Counted from the first letter of the stretch, positions 6,469 through 14,205 are shown. The stretch is 15,017 nt of DNA from JAQICJ01 sp041686345 (GCA_041686345.1 JAWLEA010000081.1:1-15017); one strand, 5' to 3'. Notes: a model not told the origin generated them from the sequence alone. Program-made: numbers and translations.

Positions 6469-6534
6469 GGGGATTACTTCAAGATGCAGGCTTGACCCGA
6501 TTAGCAGGAAAGGTGGTGGAGGCAGAGAAGGGAA

Positions 6535-7179
6535 TCAATAGTGGACACTGGCAGAAAAGCCTATAGTGCCCCAAAGGCCATAGTATTCTTCGTAAGTCAT
6601 ACTATCATCTCCTTCAAATACGGGAGCATCTCCATCTTCATAAAATATCTTATAAAGTCTTAAATAAACACCAAATGACCAATTTGGAGATACATAATAA
6701 TCTATACCTGCACCAAAACCGGTAACCAAACCTCCGTACCAGTCACTTTCACCTCCTCCGTATTCATATTCATCATAAACTTCTTTGTATCCTCCCAAAC
6801 CAACAAAAGCACCACCCCAAAGCTCGAAAAGATCAACCGGAATATAAATTCGGGCTTCTCCTCCTACCATGATTGAGTGTAATAATGTGTAGTCATAACT
6901 GCTTTCTCCTTGAGAATAAGCCATGTGTACACCATAAGCAAAATTGGGAGTAGAACGAAACAATCCTGAATATGCAATACCTGCACTGGAACCATTGTAA
7001 TCCTGACCACCTTCTCCAGTAAGAAATGCACTTGTCAAACTGCCCTCGTGAATAAAACCAACTCGATGGGGTTGCATGAGCCCCGGACTGCCCGGACCTT
7101 CACCATACATTTGGGCTGCCGCATTAGTGGTGAAAAGAAGAACAAACAGACTAAAAATTGTTACTGAAATGTTTTTCAT
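6535..7179 (-). CDS. Predicted outer-membrane beta-barrel protein
   Basis: A 214-residue secreted protein. A signal peptide of about 22 residues ends at TTNAAA-Q. The mature part is Gly/Tyr/Trp-rich with alternating strands: HRVGFIHEG, SAGIAYSGLF, FAYGVHMAYS, GGEARIYIPV, WGGAFVGLGG, YGGLVTGFGAGIDYYV, WSFGVYLRLY and WGTIGFSASVHY. This fits an eight-stranded barrel, and the terminal Tyr is the usual barrel-assembly signal. Acidic loops (EVYDEYEYGGGESD, and about 181-200) could face outside. No specific family is recognised; an OmpA/OmpX-size barrel or a structural surface protein are both possible. AAGGAG lies 8 nt before the ATG. It is convergent with the sigma-factor gene and lies 188 bp downstream of the TolQ/ExbB-like gene on the same strand. 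Confidence 0.75.
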   Translation of the reverse strand: MKNISVTIFSLFVLLFTTNAAAQMYGEGPGSPGLMQPHRVGFIHEGSLTSAFLTGEGGQDYNGSSAGIAYSGLFRSTPNFAYGVHMAYSQGESSYDYTLLHSIMVGGEARIYIPVDLFELWGGAFVGLGGYKEVYDEYEYGGGESDWYGGLVTGFGAGIDYYVSPNWSFGVYLRLYKIFYEDGDAPVFEGDDSMTYEEYYGLWGTIGFSASVHY

Positions 7180-7367
7180 AATGGATACTCCTTAAATTAT
7201 TGACAAGAATATAAATTGATATGATAAAATATCAGCTGTTGCTTACAGAAAAATCCCTGTCTATAGGTTGAAATGAAAATATTTTGAATACCTGAACATT
7301 AAAGTTATAGCACCTTTTACAGAAATTCCAATTAAATTTCGGTTTTAAACCAGGCAGGTGAAAATAA

Positions 7368-7907
7368 TCAATTTCGGTTTTTTGCCTGAATGGCTGAGAG
7401 CAATTGTTCCCTTGATTGGTAATATTGCTTGAAAAAAGTAATATATTTAAGTTCGGAAACAACAAAAAAAAATACACCAATTCCTGCAATAATATACATG
7501 CGGGGAACAATAATCAAATTAAAAGCAAGTGCTTGAATCAGGGGAAGAAAAGCAAGAAGCACACCTGCAAAAGAAAGCAACCTCATGAACTTGTTTCTTC
7601 GCAGTCCGATCCCCAGAAGTTCATCAGCTTTTGCTTGAGAATCGTGAAAATAATCAGGTCCTAACTGATATCCTTCCAAAATAGCGGCAAAGCTTCTAAC
7701 TGCATAGTTATTACTTACAACTCGGCACAACTTGAGAGCTCTGTCAACATTGTCTGATTGAACCAACTTGACAATCTGAGCTATCAGAGCCGAAAAATTG
7801 ATTTGTAGTGTTGAAAAAAAATAGATAAAGCGCAAAAAAACCAGAATAGCTCCTGCAATTCCAAGAACAGTGGCGATTGTAACCGCAACAGAAGAAGAAT
7901 AATCCAT
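7368..7907 (-). CDS. MotA/TolQ/ExbB-like inner-membrane protein
   Basis: A 179-residue membrane protein with one N-terminal transmembrane segment (about 8-30), a cytoplasmic helical domain, and a C-terminal pair (about 108-132 and 136-152). The segment IAQIVKLVQSDNVDRALKLC followed by YAVRSFAAILEGY (41-80) has the pattern of the TolQ/ExbB/MotA cytoplasmic domain ('few residues, Asp/Asn, xxAlxLC, then a small-residue helix'). The usual LGLLGTV motif before the second membrane helix is absent (LLSFAGVLLAFLPLIQ instead). It may therefore be a diverged channel homologue. No ExbD/TolR/MotB partner is in the window. AAGGAG is correctly placed before the ATG and overlaps the rlmB stop (2-nt gap), so it is translationally coupled to rlmB. 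CAGGCA (7351-7356) and TGCCTG (7383-7388) form an inverted repeat around its stop codon. Confidence 0.55.
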   Translation of the reverse strand: MDYSSSVAVTIATVLGIAGAILVFLRFIYFFSTLQINFSALIAQIVKLVQSDNVDRALKLCRVVSNNYAVRSFAAILEGYQLGPDYFHDSQAKADELLGIGLRRNKFMRLLSFAGVLLAFLPLIQALAFNLIIVPRMYIIAGIGVFFFVVSELKYITFFKQYYQSREQLLSAIQAKNRN

Positions 7908-7909
7908 AA

Positions 7910-8683
7910 TTACTCCTTATTAAAAGATAACTGCCGGTTGATTTCATACATTACCAATGAAGCGGCGACTGAAGCATTGAAAGATCCGATTTCCCGGCCT
8001 CTCATGGGAATTTGCAAACCAAAATCCGATCTTTTGAGCAAACTGGGTCGAATACCCCTGTGTTCCGACCCAACCACCAATGCAGTTGATTTATTTGCGA
8101 AATCGGCAGCGGACAATTCTACTTTTCCTGACATATCAAGAGCTGCCACCTGAAATCCCGCCTCTTTGACCTGATCAAGACTTTTACCCATATTTATCAC
8201 TCTGGCTACAGGCAGATAATTAGTTGCTCCTACCGAGGCTTTAACAGCTCCGGAAGTGACACTGGCTGTCTTGTGTAAACTGATTACCAGGCCATCCATC
8301 CCCAACAAATAGGCACTCCTTGCCACCGCTCCCAGATTATGGGGATCCATGATTCTATCAAGAAAAATCAGGTTTGAGCTTCCTTCTTTTTTACGACATG
8401 TCTCCAAAAGTAGATCAAAATCAGCATAGTCATATCCAGAAGCTAGAGCTACCAAACCTTGATGATTCCCTGATTTGACAAATTGGTCAAGCTCTGAAAG
8501 ATAGCGTTTTTCTACTTTGACCCCTTTGCCCTTTGCTTTTTTGATAATTTCATCTTCCTTATCAGCACTGTAAAAAATGGTTTTTATCTGATTCTGTTCC
8601 AGAAGTTCACGAATGGGATTTTTTCCATATACTATTCGTTGGGATTTGTTTTCTTTGTCAGAAGATGAGTATTTTGGAGACAT
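7910..8683 (-). CDS. rlmB: 23S rRNA 2'-O-methyltransferase of the TrmH/SpoU family (RlmB-type)
   Basis: SAM-dependent ribose 2'-O-methylation of 23S rRNA; in E. coli RlmB modifies Gm2251. The 257-residue protein has an N-terminal substrate-binding domain beginning IVYGKNPIRELL (17-28) and HQGLVAL (74-80), then the SPOUT knot domain. Motif 1 is LDRIMDPHNLGAVARSA (108-124) with the conserved Asn and Arg. Motif 2 is LVVGSEHRGIRP (202-213). Motif 3 is IPMRGREIGSFNASVAAS (225-242), where SFNAS replaces the more usual SLNVS. A basic N-terminal extension precedes the fold. AAGGA lies about 10 nt before the ATG. It forms an operon with the TolQ/ExbB-like gene downstream. Exact target nucleotide is inferred from the family; another TrmH-family target is possible. 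Confidence 0.9.
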   Translation of the reverse strand: MSPKYSSSDKENKSQRIVYGKNPIRELLEQNQIKTIFYSADKEDEIIKKAKGKGVKVEKRYLSELDQFVKSGNHQGLVALASGYDYADFDLLLETCRKKEGSSNLIFLDRIMDPHNLGAVARSAYLLGMDGLVISLHKTASVTSGAVKASVGATNYLPVARVINMGKSLDQVKEAGFQVAALDMSGKVELSAADFANKSTALVVGSEHRGIRPSLLKRSDFGLQIPMRGREIGSFNASVAASLVMYEINRQLSFNKE

Positions 8684-8778
8684 TCAAATATTGTCCTTGC
8701 TGGTTCCCAACTCAGTTTAGCTCAGAGGGGAATTTTAATTCTAATTTAATAACTTGGGCAGTAATCTCATATTTTTTA

Positions 8779-8814
8779 TTCTGGGATGGAAACTAACTAG
8801 TTTCCATCCCAGAA
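8779..8814. repeat. Long palindrome joining a solo repeat end to copy 3
   Basis: TTCTGGGATGGAAACTA (8779-8795) and its perfect complement (8798-8814) face each other across a 2-nt spacer. The right arm is the left end of copy 3; the left arm is an isolated, inverted end with nothing of the repeat interior beyond it. Both carry the GGAAA variant of copy 3, not the GGGAA of copies 1 and 2. Confidence 0.8.
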
Positions 8815-8968
8815 TGGGGGTTTTTGACTGAATTAGAAGTTTGCCTCAGATGTGCGGAGTAACTGCGCCGACATAGTTGACACTATTTCAAGCAGTTACG
8901 ACAAAGCAGATGAGGTGAAATTCCGCATTCAGGCGATGACCTTCTATTTTGGGATGGAAACTAGTTAA
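8796..8968 (+). repeat. Dispersed TIR-bounded structured repeat, copy 3
   Basis: Full copy, nearly identical to copy 2 at an offset of 6409. I count only five internal differences: one in each TIR arm, one in the CTGAATG arm (G to T at 8834), and two in a T-rich stretch (8945-8946). The left end carries TTTCCATCCCA and the right end TGGGATGGAAA, so both arms changed together relative to copy 2. All internal stems described for copy 2 are kept, except that the CTGAATG arm is shortened by one pair. The right end contains the pyrF stop codon; the left end lies about 100 bp upstream of rlmB. Both neighbouring genes are on the minus strand, so readthrough from pyrF to rlmB would pass through the element. 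Confidence 0.92.
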
Positions 8969-9689
8969 GAGCAGAATTGATTTCTTCAAGTAATTTGCGG
9001 GCGGCAGCCCCGGGAGCTTCAGCCAGACGAACAGGCCTGCCCACGACCAAATAATCGGCTCCGTTTTGCAATGCCAAAGCTGGAGTTACGGTGCGTTTCT
9101 GATCGAGTTGTTTATCATCGGAATGCCTGATTCCAGGGATTACATATTTGAGTTTTCTGCCAAATTTTCGGCGCAGTTCTTTAACTTCAAGCCCACTTGT
9201 TACCACTCCTTCGATTCCGGTTTTTTCGATCAATTTAACCCTCTTCATTACCACTTCTGAAATCTTGCCTTCAAGCCCGGTATCAACAGCATTTTCATTA
9301 TCGATAGAGGTCATTACTGTAACTCCGAGCAAAACAGGAGGATTTTTAAATTGTTCCGCAGCTTTGCGGGCTGCAGTCAACATTTCTTTGCCACCGGCGG
9401 TATGAACAGTAAGAAAAGCCAAGGGCAGATCCTGAAGGGACAAAATAGCATGATGAACAGTGGCTGGGATATCATGAAGTTTGAGGTCAAGAAAAATTGG
9501 ATTACCAAAAGCTGCCACCTCCCTGACAATTTGTTTACCTTCTTTTAAAAAAAGTTGCAGTCCTATTTTAAAAACACCGACATAATCTTTCGTCATGTTG
9601 GCAAGTTGCACGGCTTCGGTTGTATCTGAGACATCAAGAGCAAGAATAAACTTTTCTTTACCATTTAAGCCAGGTTTATTTACTAACAT
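8961..9689 (-). CDS. pyrF: Orotidine 5'-phosphate decarboxylase
   Basis: Converts OMP to UMP, the last step of de novo UMP synthesis; cytosolic dimer of TIM barrels. The 242-residue protein is full length. It has ILALDV (15-20), FKIGLQLF (40-47), the catalytic FLDLKLHDIP with Asp68, Lys70 and Asp73, TVHTAGG (substrate loop), VTPALALQNGADYLVVGRPV (phosphate-binding end) and a final helix LLEEINSALN. The last codons AAC TAG lie inside repeat copy 3, so the repeat supplies the stop. The ATG lies inside the last codons of the DUF4340 gene (14-nt overlap), with AAGGA about 10 nt upstream; translation is probably coupled. pyrF is thus the distal gene of a membrane-transport operon, which is unusual for a pyrimidine gene. 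Confidence 0.97.
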   Translation of the reverse strand: MLVNKPGLNGKEKFILALDVSDTTEAVQLANMTKDYVGVFKIGLQLFLKEGKQIVREVAAFGNPIFLDLKLHDIPATVHHAILSLQDLPLAFLTVHTAGGKEMLTAARKAAEQFKNPPVLLGVTVMTSIDNENAVDTGLEGKISEVVMKRVKLIEKTGIEGVVTSGLEVKELRRKFGRKLKYVIPGIRHSDDKQLDQKRTVTPALALQNGADYLVVGRPVRLAEAPGAAARKLLEEINSALN

Positions 9690-11139
9690 TTTTCTTGGTT
9701 CCTTTCGTTTTGATTTTGGCTAGATCTGCATGTTCCATGTCGTCACTTTCAAGTTTCCAGCGTTTTTGGCTACGACAAAACCAGCGAGCTCGACGGTTAT
9801 CAACAACAAAAACACGGTTAGGACGTTTGGAAACATCAATATATCTCCATTTAATCTGCCCAATCTCGGATTTAACTACTTTTCCAAACCTTATAGTAGT
9901 GGATTCACCTTTTTTATCAACAATTTTAAGATAGTCATTGCTCTTACTCAGACCTGTTTTCTTTGAAAAACTGTCCTTTAACATAACCCTCGAACTTAAA
10001 AAGCGACCTTTTTCCAATTTGCTTAAAAGTTCCAGAATACTGCTGTGAGCCACAACTAAATTCATATTTTTCTCTGTTATTTTAAACTCGCCCTCCCCGG
10101 TTGCGGCAAATTTTACCAGTAGACCATTACATTTGGCTTCTACCTCTTTTACGTTTTCCTTATCTATGACAAAAACCCTGGGATTGGTAATTTGTGCTTT
10201 ATTTTTAACCAGGACTTTACTTGCATGATGAGCTATAATCATGGGAAACCAGTCAAAATAACTGGTTTTAACACTTACGTATTTTCCTTCTTTTTTACCA
10301 AAAGTCAATTTAAGCTTTTTATTGTTGTGCAAAAGCAGAGTTATTGAACCTCTTGGTTTGGAAAAATATTTTGTTTCCATACCCTTGTTGTTATTGATAC
10401 GAGCTATCCTCAAGCGCAAAAGTCTGATCAGTTTTCTGGTAACAGCTGCCGGATAAAAATCCTCAGGTATTTCACCAAAAACCGGGGTAATTTTGCCGGT
10501 TTTCTTCTCTCTTTTGAAGGAAAAAAGTTTTTCACCCCTGCGGTTAAACCAGGTAATCTGTTTTATCTCCTTGGATTTATGGGGAACAAGATGATTATCC
10601 AACCAACCAATTACATCTTTTACAAAAAATTGACGCAGATGACCGCGATAATTCCAGATATTATTGCTGTCCACCTTGCGAACCAAGGTATATTTTCGTG
10701 ATTTGCCCAGATAAAAATCTGCAAGAATTTTATTTTCCTGCTTCAAGGTAACTCTTACCGCATCCCGGGGTGTCAATTTATATTTTTTGAAAAGATCCGG
10801 ATCAGAAGCTATGATTTCTGTAAATTTACGCCCCCCTAATTTGGCCAAAAGAGATTGCATGATCTTTTCATCTACCGGAGCTGTTTGAGGATGTTCCAGT
10901 TTCCACCCGTTTTCATCTTCGCTCTTTTTAATGATGAACCGGCCGTGAATATTTTTTACTATCAGAGTATCCATAGCCTTCAAATCTTCCACTTTAACCG
11001 GAAGTTCTTTATCGGATTCAATTTTTTCAGAATCAAGACGAGGTGGTTCTATTTGGCTGGGCCAGAGAAAATATATACCTCCTGTTAAAACAATAATTAT
11101 TGTTAAAGGCAAAAACGTTTTTTTCAATAAATGGGACAT
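9676..11139 (-). CDS. DUF4340 domain protein, partner of the GldG-type ABC system
   Basis: A 487-residue protein with one N-terminal membrane anchor (about 10-27), the rest probably periplasmic. The first part has the DUF4340 (PF14238) pattern: LIVKNIHGRFIIKK...GWKLEHPQTAPVDEKIMQSLLAKL, then strand-rich stretches with ADFYLGKS and RFGKVVKSE-type turns. This pattern repeats along the protein: about 70-135 and again near 360-435 (SILELLSKLEKGRFLSSRVML). In known genomes DUF4340 proteins sit beside GldA/GldF/GldG-like genes, as here. The ATG lies 3 bp after the stop of the fused permease/GldG gene, with an AGGGA site inside that gene's end; its own 3' end overlaps pyrF. Role inferred as an accessory subunit; the substrate of the system is unknown. 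Confidence 0.85.
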   Translation of the reverse strand: MSHLLKKTFLPLTIIIVLTGGIYFLWPSQIEPPRLDSEKIESDKELPVKVEDLKAMDTLIVKNIHGRFIIKKSEDENGWKLEHPQTAPVDEKIMQSLLAKLGGRKFTEIIASDPDLFKKYKLTPRDAVRVTLKQENKILADFYLGKSRKYTLVRKVDSNNIWNYRGHLRQFFVKDVIGWLDNHLVPHKSKEIKQITWFNRRGEKLFSFKREKKTGKITPVFGEIPEDFYPAAVTRKLIRLLRLRIARINNNKGMETKYFSKPRGSITLLLHNNKKLKLTFGKKEGKYVSVKTSYFDWFPMIIAHHASKVLVKNKAQITNPRVFVIDKENVKEVEAKCNGLLVKFAATGEGEFKITEKNMNLVVAHSSILELLSKLEKGRFLSSRVMLKDSFSKKTGLSKSNDYLKIVDKKGESTTIRFGKVVKSEIGQIKWRYIDVSKRPNRVFVVDNRRARWFCRSQKRWKLESDDMEHADLAKIKTKGTKKNVSK

Positions 11140-11142
11140 AAA

Positions 11143-13359
11143 TTATTTTCCCTTCATAGTTTTTTTACGATAAAATCGTTTTCTCCTGATCAGATTGACA
11201 CACAAACCGATGAAAAAAATCAGGGCAAGTCCTGTTCCGATAAAATACATTTTGAGGAGATCAGGTTTTATTTTATTGTTAAAATCGAGCCTGACCAAAG
11301 ATATTCCCTTGAAACTGAGTTTTCCCAGTTGGTCGTCTCCCAAAAGCAGATTAAGCATATGTCTGAGAAAAATAATATGAGTGTTGACAGCATCGATATT
11401 CCGATCTCTGAACAGATCGGAATCTCCTATAATAAAAAATCTGACATTTTGTTTGGAATCTCGATAGAAAACTCCTGTGTTGAAAGGCCCCCGATCTTTT
11501 GTGGTGGGCCAATCGTGGTTTTCTTCATAAACATCTGCATGTCTCCAAGCTCCCGGGTCTGTTTTGAGTATCTTTTTAAAACGAGAACGTTTTGTTTTGT
11601 CCAGGTCAAGAGAAGACAGAGTAAAAGGAAATATCCTCAATTTACGATTTACCATTATTTCAGGCATCAGGGGATAAGTCATTATCTTGTGTTTTTTAAC
11701 AGGTATTTTGGGAGCTTTAAAAGAAAGTACCATATCATGATTCAGTCTGATTCCGTATTCCTGGAGTAGTTTATTAAGACCTGTTTTATTTGGAATCCAA
11801 TGCAAAGGTGCTCCTTTGACTACTTTGTCCCATTTGAATTTCATTCCATCAAGGGCAAAAAGAACCGGTCGACCTGAAGTTATGAATTTTTTAATCCGCT
11901 CCTGAGCCTCAGCAGAAAACTCGGCTTTGGGGCCGGCAATCATTAATAAATCAGTTTTAGGGGAAATATCTTTTTTTTCCAGATCCACCAGTTCAAACTT
12001 GAATTCTTGCAAACGTTCAATCATAAATTTGAATCCACTGTTTTTTTGCGGATAGAGCGGATCGGAAAACTCTTCATGGCCACTGCTCAGTATAATTTTG
12101 CGAGCTGGATAGGAAATTCTTTTCAGTCTCAAGGTAAGTTCGTATTCAAGGCTGGCTGAATTATCCCGGTTATCATAAAGATAACTGATCACTTCCGGCA
12201 AAACTTCTACTTTTTCACCCTTTACAACTGCTATTCCGAAAAATATACGGTTAAGCCTGGTTTTTGCAGTTGTCTTGCTTCCAACCTCAATTTTTCCAAT
12301 TTGATAATTTGAAGCAAGTTTACGAGCTCTGGAGCTTTTATCCGGATGAAGAACTTCAACTTTTATCTTTGCAGAATCAGTTTCATACTTGCGCAATAAT
12401 CTGATTACTTCCTTACTGTAAGGTTTGAATTTAAGGGGTAAATCGGCAGATACGAAAAAATTAATCTTAATATCCTGAGGTAGTTGAGAGATAATTTTTT
12501 TTGAAGATGAAGACAGGGAATGGATTTGACCGGCTGTAAAATCAATGCGCTTTTCAATTCTATAGGCAAAAAGATTGACAAAAACAAAAGACATCAGGGC
12601 TATAAGCGGCCACATTAATTTGTCTTTGGGGAGTCCGGCCTGATATTTCCTTTTTTCCAATAAAAATACAGCTCCATAAATAAACAAAGCAGTAAAGGTC
12701 AAAAAAAATACAAGACCCTGAAGGGGTACCAGTCCTTTGGCAAATTGGTTTTGATGAAACAAAAAGGAAAAATAAAGAAAAATCTCACGGATTGAAGGTG
12801 GAATTATTGAAATTAAAAGAGAAGGAACCCAAAAAATAAATGCTGTGGCCAAAGTCACGAGAAAAGCAGCACTTTGACTGCGAAAAATCACGGAAACAGC
12901 CAATCCCAAAGCAATAAGTACACTTCCCAACAAAAAAAGGCCACAATTAGCTGCAAAAAGGGATCCTGTATCAATCTGAGCCCAGCCGGCAATCTCCACC
13001 GATAGAGGAATTGTAAGTCCAAGAGCTATTAGAACAATAACGACAACCAGATCAGTTAAATATTTGGCAAAAACTAATTCCAGATTGCCCAGTGGTAAAA
13101 TAGTGTTAAGATCAAGATTCAATTTCGATTCGTTCAATTGTCCGGAAGTGAGTGCGGCTGTCATAAACAACAACAAATAGGGAGCTGTCTGAAAATATGA
13201 TTTAAAAGTCAGATAACCGTAATCTTCAAAAGTATTGAAGGTTATGAAACCGGTAATAAAAATCCAAATCATCAGCAAAATATAAAACATGGGGCTGATA
13301 ATGATTCTTTTTAATTCCTTGGTAAAAACAGTTTGGGTAAGTTTGAAAGAATTCCACAT
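11143..13359 (-). CDS. Fused ABC permease (GldF-like) and GldG-like auxiliary protein
   Basis: A 738-residue fusion. Residues 1-240 form an ABC-2 type permease with about six membrane helices (near 22-40, 60-75, 103-125, 135-158, 165-185, 213-234); NLDLNTILPLGNLELVFAKY is the typical loop. A linking helix (249-266) leads to a periplasmic GldG-like domain (about 268-690, ABC_transp_aux, PF09822-like). That domain shows HSLSSSSKKIISQL (280-293), SGHEE (426-430), LLMIAGPKAEFSAEAQERIKKF (471-492, split by no break), and IGDSDLFRDR (644-653). A last helix (704-724) returns to the cytoplasm with a basic tail. In Bacteroidota GldF and GldG are separate proteins needed for gliding; fused forms occur elsewhere without gliding. 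The start is 3 bp after the ATPase stop, with GGGGAG upstream. Function here is transport or envelope assembly; gliding is not shown. Confidence 0.9.
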   Translation of the reverse strand: MWNSFKLTQTVFTKELKRIIISPMFYILLMIWIFITGFITFNTFEDYGYLTFKSYFQTAPYLLLFMTAALTSGQLNESKLNLDLNTILPLGNLELVFAKYLTDLVVVIVLIALGLTIPLSVEIAGWAQIDTGSLFAANCGLFLLGSVLIALGLAVSVIFRSQSAAFLVTLATAFIFWVPSLLISIIPPSIREIFLYFSFLFHQNQFAKGLVPLQGLVFFLTFTALFIYGAVFLLEKRKYQAGLPKDKLMWPLIALMSFVFVNLFAYRIEKRIDFTAGQIHSLSSSSKKIISQLPQDIKINFFVSADLPLKFKPYSKEVIRLLRKYETDSAKIKVEVLHPDKSSRARKLASNYQIGKIEVGSKTTAKTRLNRIFFGIAVVKGEKVEVLPEVISYLYDNRDNSASLEYELTLRLKRISYPARKIILSSGHEEFSDPLYPQKNSGFKFMIERLQEFKFELVDLEKKDISPKTDLLMIAGPKAEFSAEAQERIKKFITSGRPVLFALDGMKFKWDKVVKGAPLHWIPNKTGLNKLLQEYGIRLNHDMVLSFKAPKIPVKKHKIMTYPLMPEIMVNRKLRIFPFTLSSLDLDKTKRSRFKKILKTDPGAWRHADVYEENHDWPTTKDRGPFNTGVFYRDSKQNVRFFIIGDSDLFRDRNIDAVNTHIIFLRHMLNLLLGDDQLGKLSFKGISLVRLDFNNKIKPDLLKMYFIGTGLALIFFIGLCVNLIRRKRFYRKKTMKGK

Positions 13360-13362
13360 GGA

Positions 13363-14205
13363 CTAATTATTCTCCCCTGTATTATTTTCTTTAATTTTGT
13401 TTTTTTGTTCAACAGATTGGTTTTTTTGTAAGTTTGAGGAAAATTTTTCTTTCATGGACAAATCAGCAGAATCATTTTTAATCTTCTCCTTGGAGCTTTC
13501 AGGATTTTCACCCAGAAGATACGCCCTCAGAGCATTATCTCCGGGATAACTACCTTCAAATGTTTTCCTACCTGAAGCCAGTACGATCACGCGATTTGCC
13601 AATTTTTTAACATCTGCAATAATATGGGTGGACAAAATAATAGTTTTTTTGTTGGAGATAAGTTTCAGATAATTATGAAAAGATTCAAGTTGACGGGGAT
13701 CAAGTCCGCTTCCAGGTTCATCAAGAATAACCAGAGGAGGATCATTGTATAAAGCAAGAGCAAGGGCAAGTCTTTGACGATATCCCTTGGACAGATTACC
13801 AGCTTTTTGATAAAATACATCCATTATTTCAAAGCGTTGCAGCAAATAATTATTGCGGTTTTTCCTTTCAACTCCTGCATATCCATATATTTTGCCGGCA
13901 TATTCAAGATGTTCTTCAACTGTAAATTCTAAATCAAGGGGAGAAATTTCGGGAAGAATGCCAACTTTTTCAAGTAATTTTTTTCTTGATTTTGCAGGAT
14001 GCAAACCGTAAACCTTGATTTTGCCATCAAGGGGAAAATGCTGTCCTGTGAGCATCTTAAAAATTGTGGTTTTTCCAGCTCCATTCAGACCCAACAGAGC
14101 TACAATTTCACCTTTGTTCAAAGAAAAGTTGATATCTTTTAATATTTCAGTTTTCCCATAAGAAAAGCCAACTTTTTCAACTTTTATTATTTGATCATTC
14201 GCCAT
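13363..14205 (-). CDS. ABC transporter ATP-binding protein (GldA-like)
   Basis: Energises the fused permease encoded next. With the start at 14205 the protein has 280 residues. It shows Walker A GLNGAGKTT (39-47), an E in place of Q at the Q-loop (GILPEISPLDLEFTVEEHLEY, as in GldA and related ATPases), signature LSKGYRQR (138-145), Walker B LVILDEP (158-164), and the switch His194 (LSTH). The last 45 residues or so are Lys/Asn/Ser-rich and probably disordered; this tail is unusual for the family. The ATG at 14205 is preferred over the one at 14250 because AGGAA lies at good distance before it, while the upstream ATG has no site and falls about 10 nt from the likely transcription start. First gene of the operon with the permease/GldG, DUF4340 and pyrF genes. 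Confidence 0.95.
   Translation of the reverse strand: MANDQIIKVEKVGFSYGKTEILKDINFSLNKGEIVALLGLNGAGKTTIFKMLTGQHFPLDGKIKVYGLHPAKSRKKLLEKVGILPEISPLDLEFTVEEHLEYAGKIYGYAGVERKNRNNYLLQRFEIMDVFYQKAGNLSKGYRQRLALALALYNDPPLVILDEPGSGLDPRQLESFHNYLKLISNKKTIILSTHIIADVKKLANRVIVLASGRKTFEGSYPGDNALRAYLLGENPESSKEKIKNDSADLSMKEKFSSNLQKNQSVEQKNKIKENNTGENN

Noticed and set aside
92..8968. Repeat ends as integron attC sites (TAAC...GTTAG at the tips)
   Set aside because: The tips resemble R boxes, but no integrase is visible, copies lie in both orientations, the neighbours are housekeeping genes, and the long, near-perfect TIRs do not fit the short asymmetric attC design.
1..8968. CRISPR array
   Set aside because: The repeats are long, dispersed and in mixed orientation, with genes rather than spacers between them.
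11131..11769. Long open frame on the plus strand opposite the permease/GldG gene
   Set aside because: It is the reverse of a clearly coding gene with family motifs, has no ribosome-binding site and no recognisable protein features. The plus-strand frames opposite guaB (257-1096) and pyrF (9066-9548) are rejected for the same reason.
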